A DNA stretch of 64,000 nt from Martelella sp. HB161492 (GTDB taxonomy: Bacteria > Pseudomonadota > Alphaproteobacteria > Rhizobiales > Rhizobiaceae): the NCBI RefSeq assembly GCF_013184775.1, contig NZ_JAATVV010000006.1, positions 1 through 64,000 of the forward strand. The letters run 5' to 3'. Positions within the stretch are counted from its first letter, which is position 1; the number at the start of each line of letters is the position of its first letter. The notes under the pieces were generated by a model. That model was not told the DNA's origin. It made no database searches and was given only the letters and a program-made list of their open reading frames with translations. This document shows, piece by piece, positions 45,414 through 54,560 of the stretch. Both the position numbers and the translations under genes were made by a program.

Positions 45414-46028
45414 CTATTCCACAGGTGGTTTTGCCGCGATGGCGGCGGCGAACCCCTTGAGAGACAAGGGCGCCTTGATGGCCTGCCCATTCATGGACTG
45501 GAAAGTGATCGAGGCAGCATCCGTCGACTTCAGCTCGGCAAATTCCTCAGCAGTGAGTTCCCGGTCAGCCGTGCAAACCTGTCCGCAGGTGACAAAGGTG
45601 AGTTCGATTTGGTCGGCCTCGGCGGTGACGGCGCCGCCCTTTTTCGGTGTTTTCGCGGCTTCGGGATCTGCTTCACCAAGCGTTAGGGTGACGCCCTTGC
45701 GAAGATCAACGCCACTCGGCGTCTGCACGACCACACGCGGCAATTCCGCCATGGGTAGCTTGCCGACAGCGATGGTCAGAAGGCGCTGGGTCTGGCCGTC
45801 TTTCTGCTGCATGTTGAGGGTCTGAGTCACCTCGCAGACGCGTTGCGGCGCAGCTGGATCCGCTTCACCCTGTTTCTGGATCTGCACGAGCATGCAATGC
45901 TGCTGCCAGTCGCCGTAGGCAACGGTGATATCGGAGGGCGATACGACGTCGTCGTCGGCGAATGCCGTTGTCGACGCAATGATCGAACCAAAGGCCATGA
46001 CGGCCAGAAACTGAAAACTTTTTCGCAT
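45414..46028 (-). CDS. ialB: invasion-associated locus B (IalB) family periplasmic protein
   Basis: A 204-residue exported protein; the signal peptide ends near TTAFA-DD (about 24). AYGDWQQHCMLVQ and the C-terminal FVTCGQVCTADREL carry the family's conserved Trp and Cys pattern, the latter likely disulfide-bonded. IalB proteins occur throughout the Rhizobiales and were named for invasion in Bartonella; in non-pathogens the role is undefined. A perfect 14-bp palindrome lies 46-59 bp upstream of the start. Confidence 0.88.
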   Translation of the reverse strand: MRKSFQFLAVMAFGSIIASTTAFADDDVVSPSDITVAYGDWQQHCMLVQIQKQGEADPAAPQRVCEVTQTLNMQQKDGQTQRLLTIAVGKLPMAELPRVVVQTPSGVDLRKGVTLTLGEADPEAAKTPKKGGAVTAEADQIELTFVTCGQVCTADRELTAEEFAELKSTDAASITFQSMNGQAIKAPLSLKGFAAAIAAKPPVE

Positions 46029-46073
46029 GTTGGGCTTCCCCCTTTTTGGAATAGTGAACGGGCCGCATTCTCA

Positions 46074-46087
46074 TGACTGGCCAGTCA
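46074..46087 (-). promoter_or_regulatory. palindrome upstream of ialB
   Basis: TGACTGGCCAGTCA is a perfect 14-bp palindrome in the ialB promoter region. TGACTGG recurs at 46097-46103, a possible second half-site. The binding protein is unknown. Confidence 0.45.
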
Positions 46088-46157
46088 GCGCTGTCGTGAC
46101 TGGTCCATGTCCCGTTCGGCTGACATGATGAAGACCGGCAAGATGGCCATTTGGCTG

Positions 46158-46916
46158 TCAGGCCGCAGCGGAGCCATTTTCGAGGATGTCGAGCTCGACA
46201 AGGCGCTGCCAGTTCTGCGCGGAGGCGAGATGAAGCACGACGGCGTCCGTAAAGCCTTTCTTGTGCCAGGCGGCGACGACATCTTCCGGCAAGGCCCGGA
46301 AACGGTCTGCGTCAACAACCAGAAATCCGTCCAGACGAAAGCGCTGCTTGTCCACCAACGTCATTTCAGCGCTTTTTTCGACCAGGAGATCATGTGCCGT
46401 CAGTTCCTTGACCAGTTCATTCCCCAACAGCGAGCTGCGGTGGAAATTGTGGCAGAAATCGATCGCCTGCTTTGCGCCCGGACTGGCCGCGCCGTCCTTC
46501 TCGAACAGGGGTATGGGATCGTCAGCCTGGGCAGTCGCCTTGATCCGGTTGCATGACGAGTCAAAACCGAGAACCGAATGCGACTGATCCTGCGACTGGA
46601 TGATGATGAAGGGATAGCGGCGTACATAGGCCGGGATATAGGTACCGGATTTCCAGTGGCCCTGTTCCGTGACAAACAGATTCTGCCTTGCCCGGAACCC
46701 GGTGACGGCCACTGGCGAGGGCATGTCGCTGCCGCGGGCAAACACGATCGGGTAGTCTCTCGATGCAGGCAGAAACTCGGACGGCGGCAGCGGTATCGCG
46801 TTTGTGTGTCGGGCAAAGCTAAAGTCATCACGGCGTTCGAGGCAGAGGTCGCGATGATCTTCAAAACGCAGTGCCTCAGGGGTGCGGTAGAACAAGGGTA
46901 GCGCATTGTCTGTCAT
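46158..46916 (-). CDS. SapC-family protein
   Basis: A 252-residue protein resembling the SapC family: SEFLPASRDYPIVFARG, LFVTEQGHWKSGTYIPAYVRRYPF and HLASAQNWQRLVEL. The family is often found near peptidase or TonB genes and its biochemical role is poorly defined. No signal peptide. It is a single gene with an AT-rich upstream region containing TTGTAT-N10-ATACAA (46953-46974), a possible operator. Confidence 0.82.
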   Translation of the reverse strand: MTDNALPLFYRTPEALRFEDHRDLCLERRDDFSFARHTNAIPLPPSEFLPASRDYPIVFARGSDMPSPVAVTGFRARQNLFVTEQGHWKSGTYIPAYVRRYPFIIIQSQDQSHSVLGFDSSCNRIKATAQADDPIPLFEKDGAASPGAKQAIDFCHNFHRSSLLGNELVKELTAHDLLVEKSAEMTLVDKQRFRLDGFLVVDADRFRALPEDVVAAWHKKGFTDAVVLHLASAQNWQRLVELDILENGSAAA

Positions 46917-47508
46917 TGGCTTGTTTCGCAGTTCTCTCGTGAATGGGCTGGATTGTATGCAATTTCATATACAACTGTAAGTACCCTATACCGAGTTGAT
47001 GAAACTTCCAATATTACTTGTTTTAAATTTCCGTCAGAAACTTTTTGGCGGTTTGGTGCCTGTCAAGCCTGGTGATTCCGCTTGATCCTGAGACGGGCCG
47101 CGACGCTGCCGTCCCATGTATTGATAGCGGCGAAGCCGTCCCCTGCCGTTCGATGCGCCGCGCGCTTGAGGGCCGGCGTTCTTTCCCGGTGCTTTATATG
47201 CACTTTATAATCGCATGAATGTCTGGCGAGGCTTACGGCGCTGTGTCGTTTCGGGCGCTGCATCCCGCCCCGGAAACGCGGTCGCTGCACGCATTTCAGC
47301 TGTTATCGCTGGGGAAAATCAGCCCACGCCTCGGTTACCGGTTTGTGCCGTTATGCTACGTTGACGGTAGGTGACATGTCCGGATTTCCGGCGCCGGGCT
47401 GGCGCCATCCTGCCGCAACAATTTTCCCTCAAATGCGCCCAATTCTCTTCTCAACCTTCAGCTGCAAAGGTCTGTCCGATAGCGGATGACGCAACCGAAG
47501 GAGATGAA
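46917..47508. other. intergenic between sapC-like and M16 genes
   Basis: A divergent promoter region. An AT-rich part (46950-47040) with the inverted repeat TTGTAT/ATACAA lies next to the SapC gene. The right half holds only short frames without ribosome sites until AAGGAGATG at 47499. Confidence 0.45.
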
Positions 47509-50328
47509 ATGGGGCGCGCCAATTCACGCATTGCCTTGCCTGCGATCACACTGCTCACATGTCTGCTGGTACCGCCTTTGGCCGCCAATGCAGAAAAGAG
47601 AGCACCGGTCTTTGAAGGCACCCAGAAGCAGGCAGACACAAAGGCCCTAGAGCTGGCCGTTTCAGCCAGGGTCATTGACGCGCTTGCGCTCGACATTCCG
47701 GCAGAAATGACTGTTCTCGACAACGGCCTGACACTGGTCGTGAATGAGGATCATTCCCAGCCGCTGATCGCTGTCAATATCTGGTATCACGTCGGCTCCA
47801 AGGACGAGCCTGCCGGCAGAACAGGATTTGCCCATCTGTTCGAGCATCTGATGTTCAACGGTTCAGCCAACTTCAATGACGATTTCTTCAAGGCAACCAG
47901 AACACTCGGGGCGACCGACCTGAACGGCTCGACATCGACGGACCGGACGAATTATTATGAAACCGTTCCCAGGAATGCGCTGGATTCAATCCTGTGGCTG
48001 GAAAGCGACCGGATGGGACACCTGCTTGAGGCCGTTGATCAGGCGAAGCTGGATGAACAGCTGGCCGTTGTGAAGAACGAGATGCGGCAGCATGAGAACC
48101 AGCCTTATGGCAAGGCCTTCGAGAGGGCCATGACGGCTGGCGTTCCCTACGGACATCCCTATCATCACCCCGTCATCGGCTCCATCGAAGATCTTGATGC
48201 CGCCACGCTGGACGATGTCAAAAACTGGTTCCGCGATTATTACGGCCCGTCCAATGCGGTCATTACCCTTTCGGGCGACATCACCATGGATGAGGCCCGC
48301 GCCAGCGTTGAGAAATATTTCGGCAATATCCCCGGCGGCAGACCGATTGTCGCTCCCACCAGCTGGCCGGTCAAGATGAACGAACCGGTGCGGGAGGTCA
48401 TCGAAGACAAGGTCTCGCATCCCCGCCTTTTCAAGGTCCTCAATGGCCCGATGCTCGTTAACCAGGACACAGCCTTTCTGAAGGTTCTGGCGTTTATCCT
48501 CGCTGGCGACGATAACAGCCGGCTCTACAAGCGGCTTGTCGTGGATGACGGACTGGCCACGGATGTCGATGCCTTCGTCTACGAGCGCGAACTTGGCGGT
48601 CAGTTCATCATCAGCGTCACGGCAAAGAAGGATGCCGACCTCGATCGGATCGAACAGATCCTGCAGGCGGAAATCGCCAAGCTGGCCACGGCTGGCCCGA
48701 GCGATGCCGAGCTGGCCTATGCTCGCGCTTCGATGCTCTCGGAATTCGCCCGCAATCTCGAAAGCCTTTCCTTCAAGGCTGACCTGCTCAGCGCCAGCAC
48801 GACGTTTTTCGGCGATCCTGCCGGTTGGACAAGCGAGATCGACACCATCAAGTCTGCTGACGCCGACGACCTCATGCGGGTCGCAAAGGACTGGCTCACC
48901 GAGCCTGGCTATACCTCGTGGGCGATCCCTTTCCCCGACTTTTCCGTATCGGGCCAGGAGGCTGATCGTTCTGGCTTGCCGAGGCCCGAGGGCATGGCAA
49001 AGGCTGTGTTTCCGGAGGTTGAAACCGCGCGTCTTGCCAATGGCATGCAGCTGATGGTCGTCCACCGTGACGGCGCTCCGATTGTCGACTTCTCGATGCT
49101 GCTGAAAACCGGCCCGGATGTGGCCTGGAAAGAAAGCGCTGAGGGAACCGGTGCATTGGCCGTGACACTGCTTGCGCATGGCACCGACACGTTGAGCCGC
49201 GACGAGATCAAAACCGAGCTCGGGCTGCTCGGCGCGGATTTCTCCGCAGCAATCGACAGCAACGGCAGCCGGATCTGGCTTTCGGCGATGAAAAGCGGGC
49301 TGAGGGAAAGCCTTGCCATCTATTCAGACATCATCATGCATCCTTCCTTCCCGCAGCAGGAGGTTGACCGGGTCAAGGCGCTGGCACTGGATGATCTCGA
49401 ACTGAGCAAGGACAGTCCCGTTGATGTGGCCGACCGTGTCATGTCTGAGGTCATGTTCGGCGCGGACAGCCCCTATGGTCGTCTGGCAACCGGGCAATCG
49501 CTTGCCGCCATCGACCGGGCGGCCCTCGAGCGCTTCTACAGCACCTGGTTCCACCCCAATAATGCGACGCTGATCGTCTCCGGCGATACGCGCCTTTCAG
49601 AGGTCCAGCCGCTGGTGGAAGCGGCTTTCAGCGGCTGGGACAGCCAGACTTTGCCAGCGGTGATCGTCCCGCAAGAACCTGTCATCGACGCGGCAAATAT
49701 CTATCTCGTTGACAAGCCCGGTGCGATCCAGAGTGTCATCAAAGCGGCGGTCACGGGGCCGGCCCGATCGCAGGCCGATCAGGAAAATCGCCGGATTTTC
49801 AACCAGGTCATGGGCGGTGACTTCGTTTCACGCATCAATATGACGTTGCGTGAGGAAAAGGGCTGGTCCTATGGCGCGCGCAGCAATTTCGGTGGCCCTG
49901 ATGGCGGCCGGCTGTTTTCGGTCACCGCGCCGGTACAGTCCGACAAGACGGCGCCAGCCATGGCGGAAATCGCGACGATCCTCAGGGGCGTGGTGTCGGA
50001 TCAGGCAGTTGCCGCCGAAGAGGTCGAGGCCGCGAAGGATCAGGCCATTCTGGGCCTGCCGGATGCCTGGTCAACCAATCAGGGGATTATCGGCTATCTC
50101 GTCTCCGAGGTTCAGAACGGTCTGCCGCAGGGCTATTATGACGATTATGCCGACAAACTCGAAAGCATCGACGTTGATGCCGTGAACCAGGCAGCGCAGG
50201 TAATTCTTGGCGGAAAGCCACTGACCTGGGTGATCGTTGGCGATCGGGCAAAGATCGAGGATGACATCAGGGCGCTTGGCCTCGGTACGCTTCATGTGGT
50301 CGATGCCGACGGCAATCCCGTCGAGTAA
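47509..50328 (+). CDS. M16-family zinc metallopeptidase, two-unit, exported
   Basis: A 939-residue protein made of two M16 units in one chain, like PqqL or pitrilysin. A signal peptide ends near LAANA-EK (about 27). The inverted zinc motif HLFEH gives H109, E112 and H113, and the distal ligand E191 is in VKNEMRQHENQ. The second unit (from about 490) lacks the zinc motif, as expected for the structural half of the clam. It degrades peptides in the periplasm. The start at 47509 follows AAGGAGATG closely and gives a clean signal peptide; a longer frame would hide it. Confidence 0.92.
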   Translation: MGRANSRIALPAITLLTCLLVPPLAANAEKRAPVFEGTQKQADTKALELAVSARVIDALALDIPAEMTVLDNGLTLVVNEDHSQPLIAVNIWYHVGSKDEPAGRTGFAHLFEHLMFNGSANFNDDFFKATRTLGATDLNGSTSTDRTNYYETVPRNALDSILWLESDRMGHLLEAVDQAKLDEQLAVVKNEMRQHENQPYGKAFERAMTAGVPYGHPYHHPVIGSIEDLDAATLDDVKNWFRDYYGPSNAVITLSGDITMDEARASVEKYFGNIPGGRPIVAPTSWPVKMNEPVREVIEDKVSHPRLFKVLNGPMLVNQDTAFLKVLAFILAGDDNSRLYKRLVVDDGLATDVDAFVYERELGGQFIISVTAKKDADLDRIEQILQAEIAKLATAGPSDAELAYARASMLSEFARNLESLSFKADLLSASTTFFGDPAGWTSEIDTIKSADADDLMRVAKDWLTEPGYTSWAIPFPDFSVSGQEADRSGLPRPEGMAKAVFPEVETARLANGMQLMVVHRDGAPIVDFSMLLKTGPDVAWKESAEGTGALAVTLLAHGTDTLSRDEIKTELGLLGADFSAAIDSNGSRIWLSAMKSGLRESLAIYSDIIMHPSFPQQEVDRVKALALDDLELSKDSPVDVADRVMSEVMFGADSPYGRLATGQSLAAIDRAALERFYSTWFHPNNATLIVSGDTRLSEVQPLVEAAFSGWDSQTLPAVIVPQEPVIDAANIYLVDKPGAIQSVIKAAVTGPARSQADQENRRIFNQVMGGDFVSRINMTLREEKGWSYGARSNFGGPDGGRLFSVTAPVQSDKTAPAMAEIATILRGVVSDQAVAAEEVEAAKDQAILGLPDAWSTNQGIIGYLVSEVQNGLPQGYYDDYADKLESIDVDAVNQAAQVILGGKPLTWVIVGDRAKIEDDIRALGLGTLHVVDADGNPVE

Positions 50329-50338
50329 AGCCCAAGCG

Positions 50339-50448
50339 TGCCGGCCAGCCTGTCCTTGTGGACGGGGCTGGCCGGCATTGCCGGTGACGCGCCCGTCCGG
50401 GCCGTCATCCAGAACGGCTGCAGGCGGTGACAGCACCCTGCAGCCGTT
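50339..50448. terminator. two strong hairpins between convergent genes
   Basis: TGCCGGCCAGCC (50339-50350) with GGCTGGCCGGCA (50366-50377), then AACGGCTGCAGG (50413-50424) with CCTGCAGCCGTT (50437-50448). Both stems are perfect over 12 bp. Each gene end has a hairpin close to its stop, so together they form a two-way terminator. Confidence 0.7.
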
Positions 50449-50470
50449 TCGGCATATGCAAACAGCGCGC

Positions 50471-51334
50471 TTACAGCTTCGCGCCATAGACCGGGAACAT
50501 GTTGGCATCGCCATAGTCCTTGATCCGGTCCATGGACTTCAGCACGTCCATATCGGCCGCGGAAATCTCGAAATCGACGGCGGCGTTGGTGCGCATGTGA
50601 TCAGGATTTGCGGTTTTCGGCAGCGGCAGCAGGCCCAGTTCAAGGCAATAGCGAATGCTCAGCTGCGGGACGCTGACGCCGTATTTCGCTGCCATTTCGG
50701 CAATTTCCCTGTGATCAAGGATCTTGCCATGGGCAACCGGTGAATAGGCCTCGACCAGAATGCCCTTGCTTTCGCAATATTCGATCAGGTCAAACGGCGT
50801 GTTGCTGATATGGGCCAGAACCTGGTTCAGCATCGGCTTGATGCTGGCATTGTTCAGCAGATTGGCCAGATCGGCCTCCTCGAAATTCGAAACGCCGATG
50901 GCGCGGATCTTGCCGGCATTATAGGCTTCCTCAAGCGCGCGCCAGGCTTGCAGATTGCCGTCGAAGAAGCGTTCCTCACCGGCGAATTCGCCCCAGGGCT
51001 GGGGGCTGTGTATGATCATCAGATCGATATGGTCCAGCCCGAGGCTGTCGAGGGAGCCGTCGATCGCCGCCCTGGATTCGGCATGGGTCTTGAAGGCGGC
51101 ATCGAGCTTGGTGGTGACGAAAAGATCGTCGCGGGCAAGGCCGCTCGAACGGATCGCTTCGCCGACGCCGCGCTCATTGGCATAGGCCTGGGCCGTGTCG
51201 ATATGACGGTAGCCGATAGCGATGGCAGCCTTTACGGCAGCGGCAACCGTGTTGTCGTCAATCATCCATGTGCCAAGACCGAGCTTGGGGATCTTTACGC
51301 CATTCGGCAGTGTGTATGTCTCGTTCAGGATCAT
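50471..51334 (-). CDS. aldo/keto reductase, 2,5-diketo-gluconate reductase type
   Basis: A 287-residue NADPH-dependent carbonyl reductase. The catalytic tetrad is complete: D46 in YRHIDTAQAY, Y51, K76 in VTTKLD and H109 in LMIIHSPQPW. IGVSNF and LPKTANPDHMRTN serve cofactor binding. The start MILNETYTL at 51334 follows AAGGTGAAGG. It is divergent from a LysR regulator that probably controls it. Confidence 0.92.
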   Translation of the reverse strand: MILNETYTLPNGVKIPKLGLGTWMIDDNTVAAAVKAAIAIGYRHIDTAQAYANERGVGEAIRSSGLARDDLFVTTKLDAAFKTHAESRAAIDGSLDSLGLDHIDLMIIHSPQPWGEFAGEERFFDGNLQAWRALEEAYNAGKIRAIGVSNFEEADLANLLNNASIKPMLNQVLAHISNTPFDLIEYCESKGILVEAYSPVAHGKILDHREIAEMAAKYGVSVPQLSIRYCLELGLLPLPKTANPDHMRTNAAVDFEISAADMDVLKSMDRIKDYGDANMFPVYGAKL

Positions 51335-51715
51335 GCCCTTCACCTTTTTTGTCAGTCGATTTACCGGGTGACGTCCAGTGTCCGGCAACGTGCCCGGCGC
51401 CAGACCCTGCATCCGCTCGGGCAGGCGACGGGATCGTCAGCGACGACGGACGTCAAGTTTCTGAACGGGAAAATAGGGTCTATGCCGGTCAGGCTGTACC
51501 GGCGAGTCGTGCATAGTATCCATGAGTGATGTTCATGAAATGCAGCGGAATTGTCTCAGGCTTTCCGGACTGGGATCCGTCAGCCTGCCGGGCCGGTCCG
51601 GCGGGTGCCAGCATTGAGCCTCATTCATGCAGGACATGAGCGGGCTTCATGCTGTCGGGCGTCTCTGTTACGCTATCATGGTGGTTCACAGGTTTTCTCG
51701 AAGGGACAAATGCCG
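51335..51715. other. divergent promoter region, aldo/keto reductase and LysR genes
   Basis: No gene is supported. CATGA (51521-51525) and TCATG (51533-51537) form an inverted repeat of the size and spacing recognised by LysR-type proteins. An AGGGA ribosome site for the regulator is at 51702-51706. Confidence 0.4.
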
Positions 51716-52627
51716 ATGAAGCGGGATGAGCTGGCTGATCTTACAGTGTTTCTGGCGGTCGTTGACGAGGGCAATTTCACCCGCGCCGCCGTGCGGCTCG
51801 GCGTGTCGCAATCAGCTGTCAGCCATACCATCAGGCGGCTCGAAGCCATGCTGGGGTTCCGATTGCTGAACCGCTCATCGCGCAATGTCTCGACCACGGA
51901 AATGGGCGAGAAGCTGATCCTGTCGCTGCGCCCGGGACTGCAGCAGATCGAGAGCCGTATCGAGGAGCTTCGCGCCATCGGCGATACGCCAAGCGGGCTG
52001 ATCAGGATCACCGCTTCGGTCACGGCGGTGCGGACGATCCTCTGGCCTGTCGTCAAGCAGCTGGTGCGCGACTATCCGGAAATCAGGATCGAGCTCAATA
52101 CCAACAGCCGGCTGGCCGATCTTGCCGAAGGGCGTTTTGATCTGGCGGTGCGGCTTGCCGAGATGGTCGGGCCGGATCTGATCGCCGTCCCGGTTGGACC
52201 GCCGGTGGAGATGGCCGCCGTTGCGACCCCAGACTACTTCGCCCGTCGCGGGGTGCCGCTACATCCTGCCGATCTCGATGCCCATGACTGTCTGGTGCTG
52301 CGCTTTGGCGCGATCAGCGCTCCCTATGACTGGGAGTTCGAGCGTGACGGCGAGGCAATCACCCGCCGGGTGACCGGGCCCTTTCTGTTCAACGAATCCG
52401 GGCTCTGCGTCGATGCGGCACGCGAGGGGTTCGGTATCGCCTATGTGACGCTGCCCGAGGTCTGTGACGACATTGACCGTGGCAGGCTGCAGCGCGTGCT
52501 TGCCGACTGGTGCGCACCTTTTGACGGGTTCCAGCTCTGCTACCCGTCCCGCCGCCAGATGAGTACCGCGCAAAGACTGCTGATCGACAGGCTGCGCTAC
52601 CGGCCGTCTGAACACCGTCCGGCCTGA
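51716..52627 (+). CDS. LysR-family transcriptional regulator
   Basis: A 303-residue regulator. Winged helix-turn-helix FTRAAVRLGVSQSAVSHTIRRLE (about 20-42) and a C-terminal inducer-binding domain (about 90-300). Such proteins usually activate a divergent gene in response to a small molecule, here probably the aldo/keto reductase at 50471. ATG 51716 is preferred because AGGGA is nine bases away; ATG 51710 would be only three bases away. Confidence 0.9.
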   Translation: MKRDELADLTVFLAVVDEGNFTRAAVRLGVSQSAVSHTIRRLEAMLGFRLLNRSSRNVSTTEMGEKLILSLRPGLQQIESRIEELRAIGDTPSGLIRITASVTAVRTILWPVVKQLVRDYPEIRIELNTNSRLADLAEGRFDLAVRLAEMVGPDLIAVPVGPPVEMAAVATPDYFARRGVPLHPADLDAHDCLVLRFGAISAPYDWEFERDGEAITRRVTGPFLFNESGLCVDAAREGFGIAYVTLPEVCDDIDRGRLQRVLADWCAPFDGFQLCYPSRRQMSTAQRLLIDRLRYRPSEHRPA

Positions 52628-52829
52628 CGCGACCTTTGGCATTCGGCAGCTGCTCGCAGATCGCCCTGTTGTGCCGTCCGCATTTCCGTTGCCGGGTTGC
52701 CAGCGACGATCCCCACGAGCAGCCGAGGGAGGCCCCGCAGCTTGCATGAATGACATTCATTGTAGCTAGCAGGAAACCGTACTTTTCTCACATACCGATC
52801 GTTCTAATTTCACATCAAAGGAGATCCGC

Positions 52830-52934
52830 ATGCGGAATGCTGTTTCAGGCACAGGCCGCACCGACGGCCCCGAATTGCCCCATCAATTTTCAAAAATTGG
52901 CGCTGAAGGCGCCAGGACAAGGAGACTAAAATGA
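52830..52934 (+). CDS. 34-codon leader ORF coupled to the cupin gene
   Basis: A short ORF preceded by a strong site AAAGGAGAT (52817-52825). It ends in TGA at 52932-52934, overlapping the cupin ATG at 52931 (ATGA). The peptide [20 protein letters not shown] is polar, with no known family. Its last third coincides with two hairpins: CAATTTT/AAAATTG (52884-52899) and TGGCGC/GCGCCA (52898-52914). The layout suggests translational coupling or attenuation of the cupin gene. It is too short for usual gene finding, so it rests on the ribosome site and overlap only. Confidence 0.45.
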   Translation: MRNAVSGTGRTDGPELPHQFSKIGAEGARTRRLK

Positions 52935-53326
52935 AGATCATCCGTTCCGGTTCGGCCCCGTCGATGAAAGGTCCCGCAGACTGGTTTACCGGCACTGTGC
53001 GTGTCGATCCGATGTTTGCTGCCGAAGAACCCGGTCGCGTCAGCGGCGCTCACGTCACCTTCGAGCCGGGTGCCCGCACGGCCTGGCACACACATCCCGC
53101 CGGCCAGACGATCATCATCACGTTTGGCAAAGGCCGGGTCCAGCGCGAAGGCGGACCCGTCGAGGTGGTTTCGCAGGGCGATGTTGTCTGGTTCCCGGCG
53201 GAGGAAAAACACTGGCATGGCGCTTCAGCGGAAACGGCGATGAGCCATATTGCCATTCAGGAAAGCATCAATGGCAGTCCCGTGACCTGGATGGAGAAGG
53301 TTTCCGACGCAGATTACGAGGGTTGA
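52931..53326 (+). CDS. cupin-domain protein
   Basis: A 131-residue single-domain cupin. Motif 1 is [23 protein letters not shown] (His-x-His, with Gln and later Gly/Arg positions) and motif 2 [15 protein letters not shown]. The histidines suit a mononuclear metal site. Similar small cupins include manganese hydroxynitrile lyases and detoxifying or unknown enzymes, so the activity is open. It has its own AAGGAGA (52919-52925), yet also overlaps the leader ORF stop. The gene is likely transcribed alone. Confidence 0.85.
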   Translation: MKIIRSGSAPSMKGPADWFTGTVRVDPMFAAEEPGRVSGAHVTFEPGARTAWHTHPAGQTIIITFGKGRVQREGGPVEVVSQGDVVWFPAEEKHWHGASAETAMSHIAIQESINGSPVTWMEKVSDADYEG

Positions 53327-53440
53327 AATGGCGGTGCGGGCGGCCGGTTTTCCGGTCGCACGCCGCTGCACCGCGTTGTTGCCGGCAAACATGTCCGCGA
53401 CCGATGCCGTCATCGATCGCATCATGGTCTGATGGAATGG

Positions 53441-54148
53441 CTAAAGCGTTGCGATACCGCAGCGCAGGCCGACGCGGCGGATATGATCTGCCAGTGCCTC
53501 GACGGCGCTCTCAAGATCCCCCGCTTCGAGCGCGATCACGACCTTCATATGCTCTTCGCCAGCTTCATGCAGCGTATCCAGATTGATCAGCGGCGCCCAT
53601 TGGCTGCTCTGGATCATCGCCGCCATACCTTCCAGCGTTTCCCGGATCAGACGGTTTTCGCAACGCTGATAGATCAGGTCGTGAAACATGCGGTCCTGTT
53701 CCGCCGCGGCAATCGGGTCCTGGCAGGCGGCCGCCGCGGCATAGGCTTGCGAGAGGGTTCTCAGATTTCTGACATCGGCGGCGGTGAGATGCCTTGCGGC
53801 ATGGCGAAGGGCGATCGGTTCCACGGCAAGGCGGAACTGATAGATCTCCTTCAGCGAATAGGTCTGCGAGTAACGCCACTGATCGACGGGCGCAAAGCGG
53901 CGCGGCGTGGCGACGAATATGCCGCGGCCAACCTCGACCCGCACCAGCCCGAGCGCCTCGAGCATCGAGATCGCCTCACGTACGGAGGTTCTGGAAACCG
54001 CAAGCATGGCCGACAGCGTCCGTTCCGAGGGGATCTTGTCGCCATTTTCGAGCCCGCTCTTGCGTATGATGTCCTGGATGGCCTCTCCAACACGCGCGGG
54101 AACAGATTTGGCCGAACCTGGCGGATTGTCGCTCAACTCCACATCCAT
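53441..54148 (-). CDS. FadR/GntR-family transcriptional regulator
   Basis: A 235-residue regulator with a winged helix-turn-helix (PSERTLSAMLAVSRTSVREAISMLEALGLV, about 40-70) and a C-terminal FCD effector domain (about 90-225; AARHLTAADVRNL, DRMFHDLIYQ, GEEHMKVVIALEAGD). It is divergent from the dipeptide-type importer operon and is the likely ligand of the perfect 18-bp palindrome at 54385. FCD regulators usually sense organic acids, which may point to the product of the amidase in the operon. Confidence 0.9.
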   Translation of the reverse strand: MDVELSDNPPGSAKSVPARVGEAIQDIIRKSGLENGDKIPSERTLSAMLAVSRTSVREAISMLEALGLVRVEVGRGIFVATPRRFAPVDQWRYSQTYSLKEIYQFRLAVEPIALRHAARHLTAADVRNLRTLSQAYAAAAACQDPIAAAEQDRMFHDLIYQRCENRLIRETLEGMAAMIQSSQWAPLINLDTLHEAGEEHMKVVIALEAGDLESAVEALADHIRRVGLRCGIATL

Positions 54149-54353
54149 CGAAATTACTCCATCGCCCTGTTCTTATCTGGCGACTGCACAATCGCGGTAT
54201 CAGGCGCGGCGGAACCGATCGCCGTTTTGATCAACTGCCTGTGCCCCGCGTCTCCTGCTCCCTGCGTTCTGACCTGCATCGAAAGCCGCAGATCGTCAAG
54301 ACCACTTGCCGGAAAACGCGTTCTCATGCACATTTGTTAATCACATTAAATTA
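54149..54353. other. left part of the GntR-importer intergenic region
   Basis: No gene or clear dyad is seen. The sequence becomes AT-rich at about 54325 near the importer promoter. Confidence 0.4.
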
Positions 54354-54402
54354 TTGCCGATATTTTGAACAGATGTTATCGTTCGGTCTGACCGGTCAGA
54401 CC
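54354..54402 (+). promoter_or_regulatory. promoter and perfect 18-bp GntR-type operator
   Basis: TTGCCG (54354-54359) and TATCGT (54377-54382) are 17 bases apart. Immediately after lies GGTCTGACCGGTCAGACC (54385-54402), a perfect palindrome covering the expected start site. Its GGTC...GACC form fits FadR-subfamily operators. The regulator gene is divergent from it. Confidence 0.72.
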
Positions 54403-54560
54403 AGTTGATGGAATGGAAAGACCGGCACGTCAATGATGATTTGAAATCTCCGTACCGAGCCAGCGTGACTTGGCCCTTTTCCGTCTCAAGCGGTGAAGAC
54501 ACGAAATGCGGCTTTCTCTTTGTTCTTGGCGACAAAAAATTGAAAAAAGGGGAATGTTTA

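Noticed and set aside
47063-47290. Minus-strand frame of 75 codons in the sapC-M16 gap
   Set aside because: No ribosome site and an Arg/His-rich composition without family resemblance.
51521-51537. LysR binding site
   Set aside because: Only a 5-bp inverted repeat supports it and the LysR T-N11-A motif is too common by chance; mentioned only within the intergenic entry.
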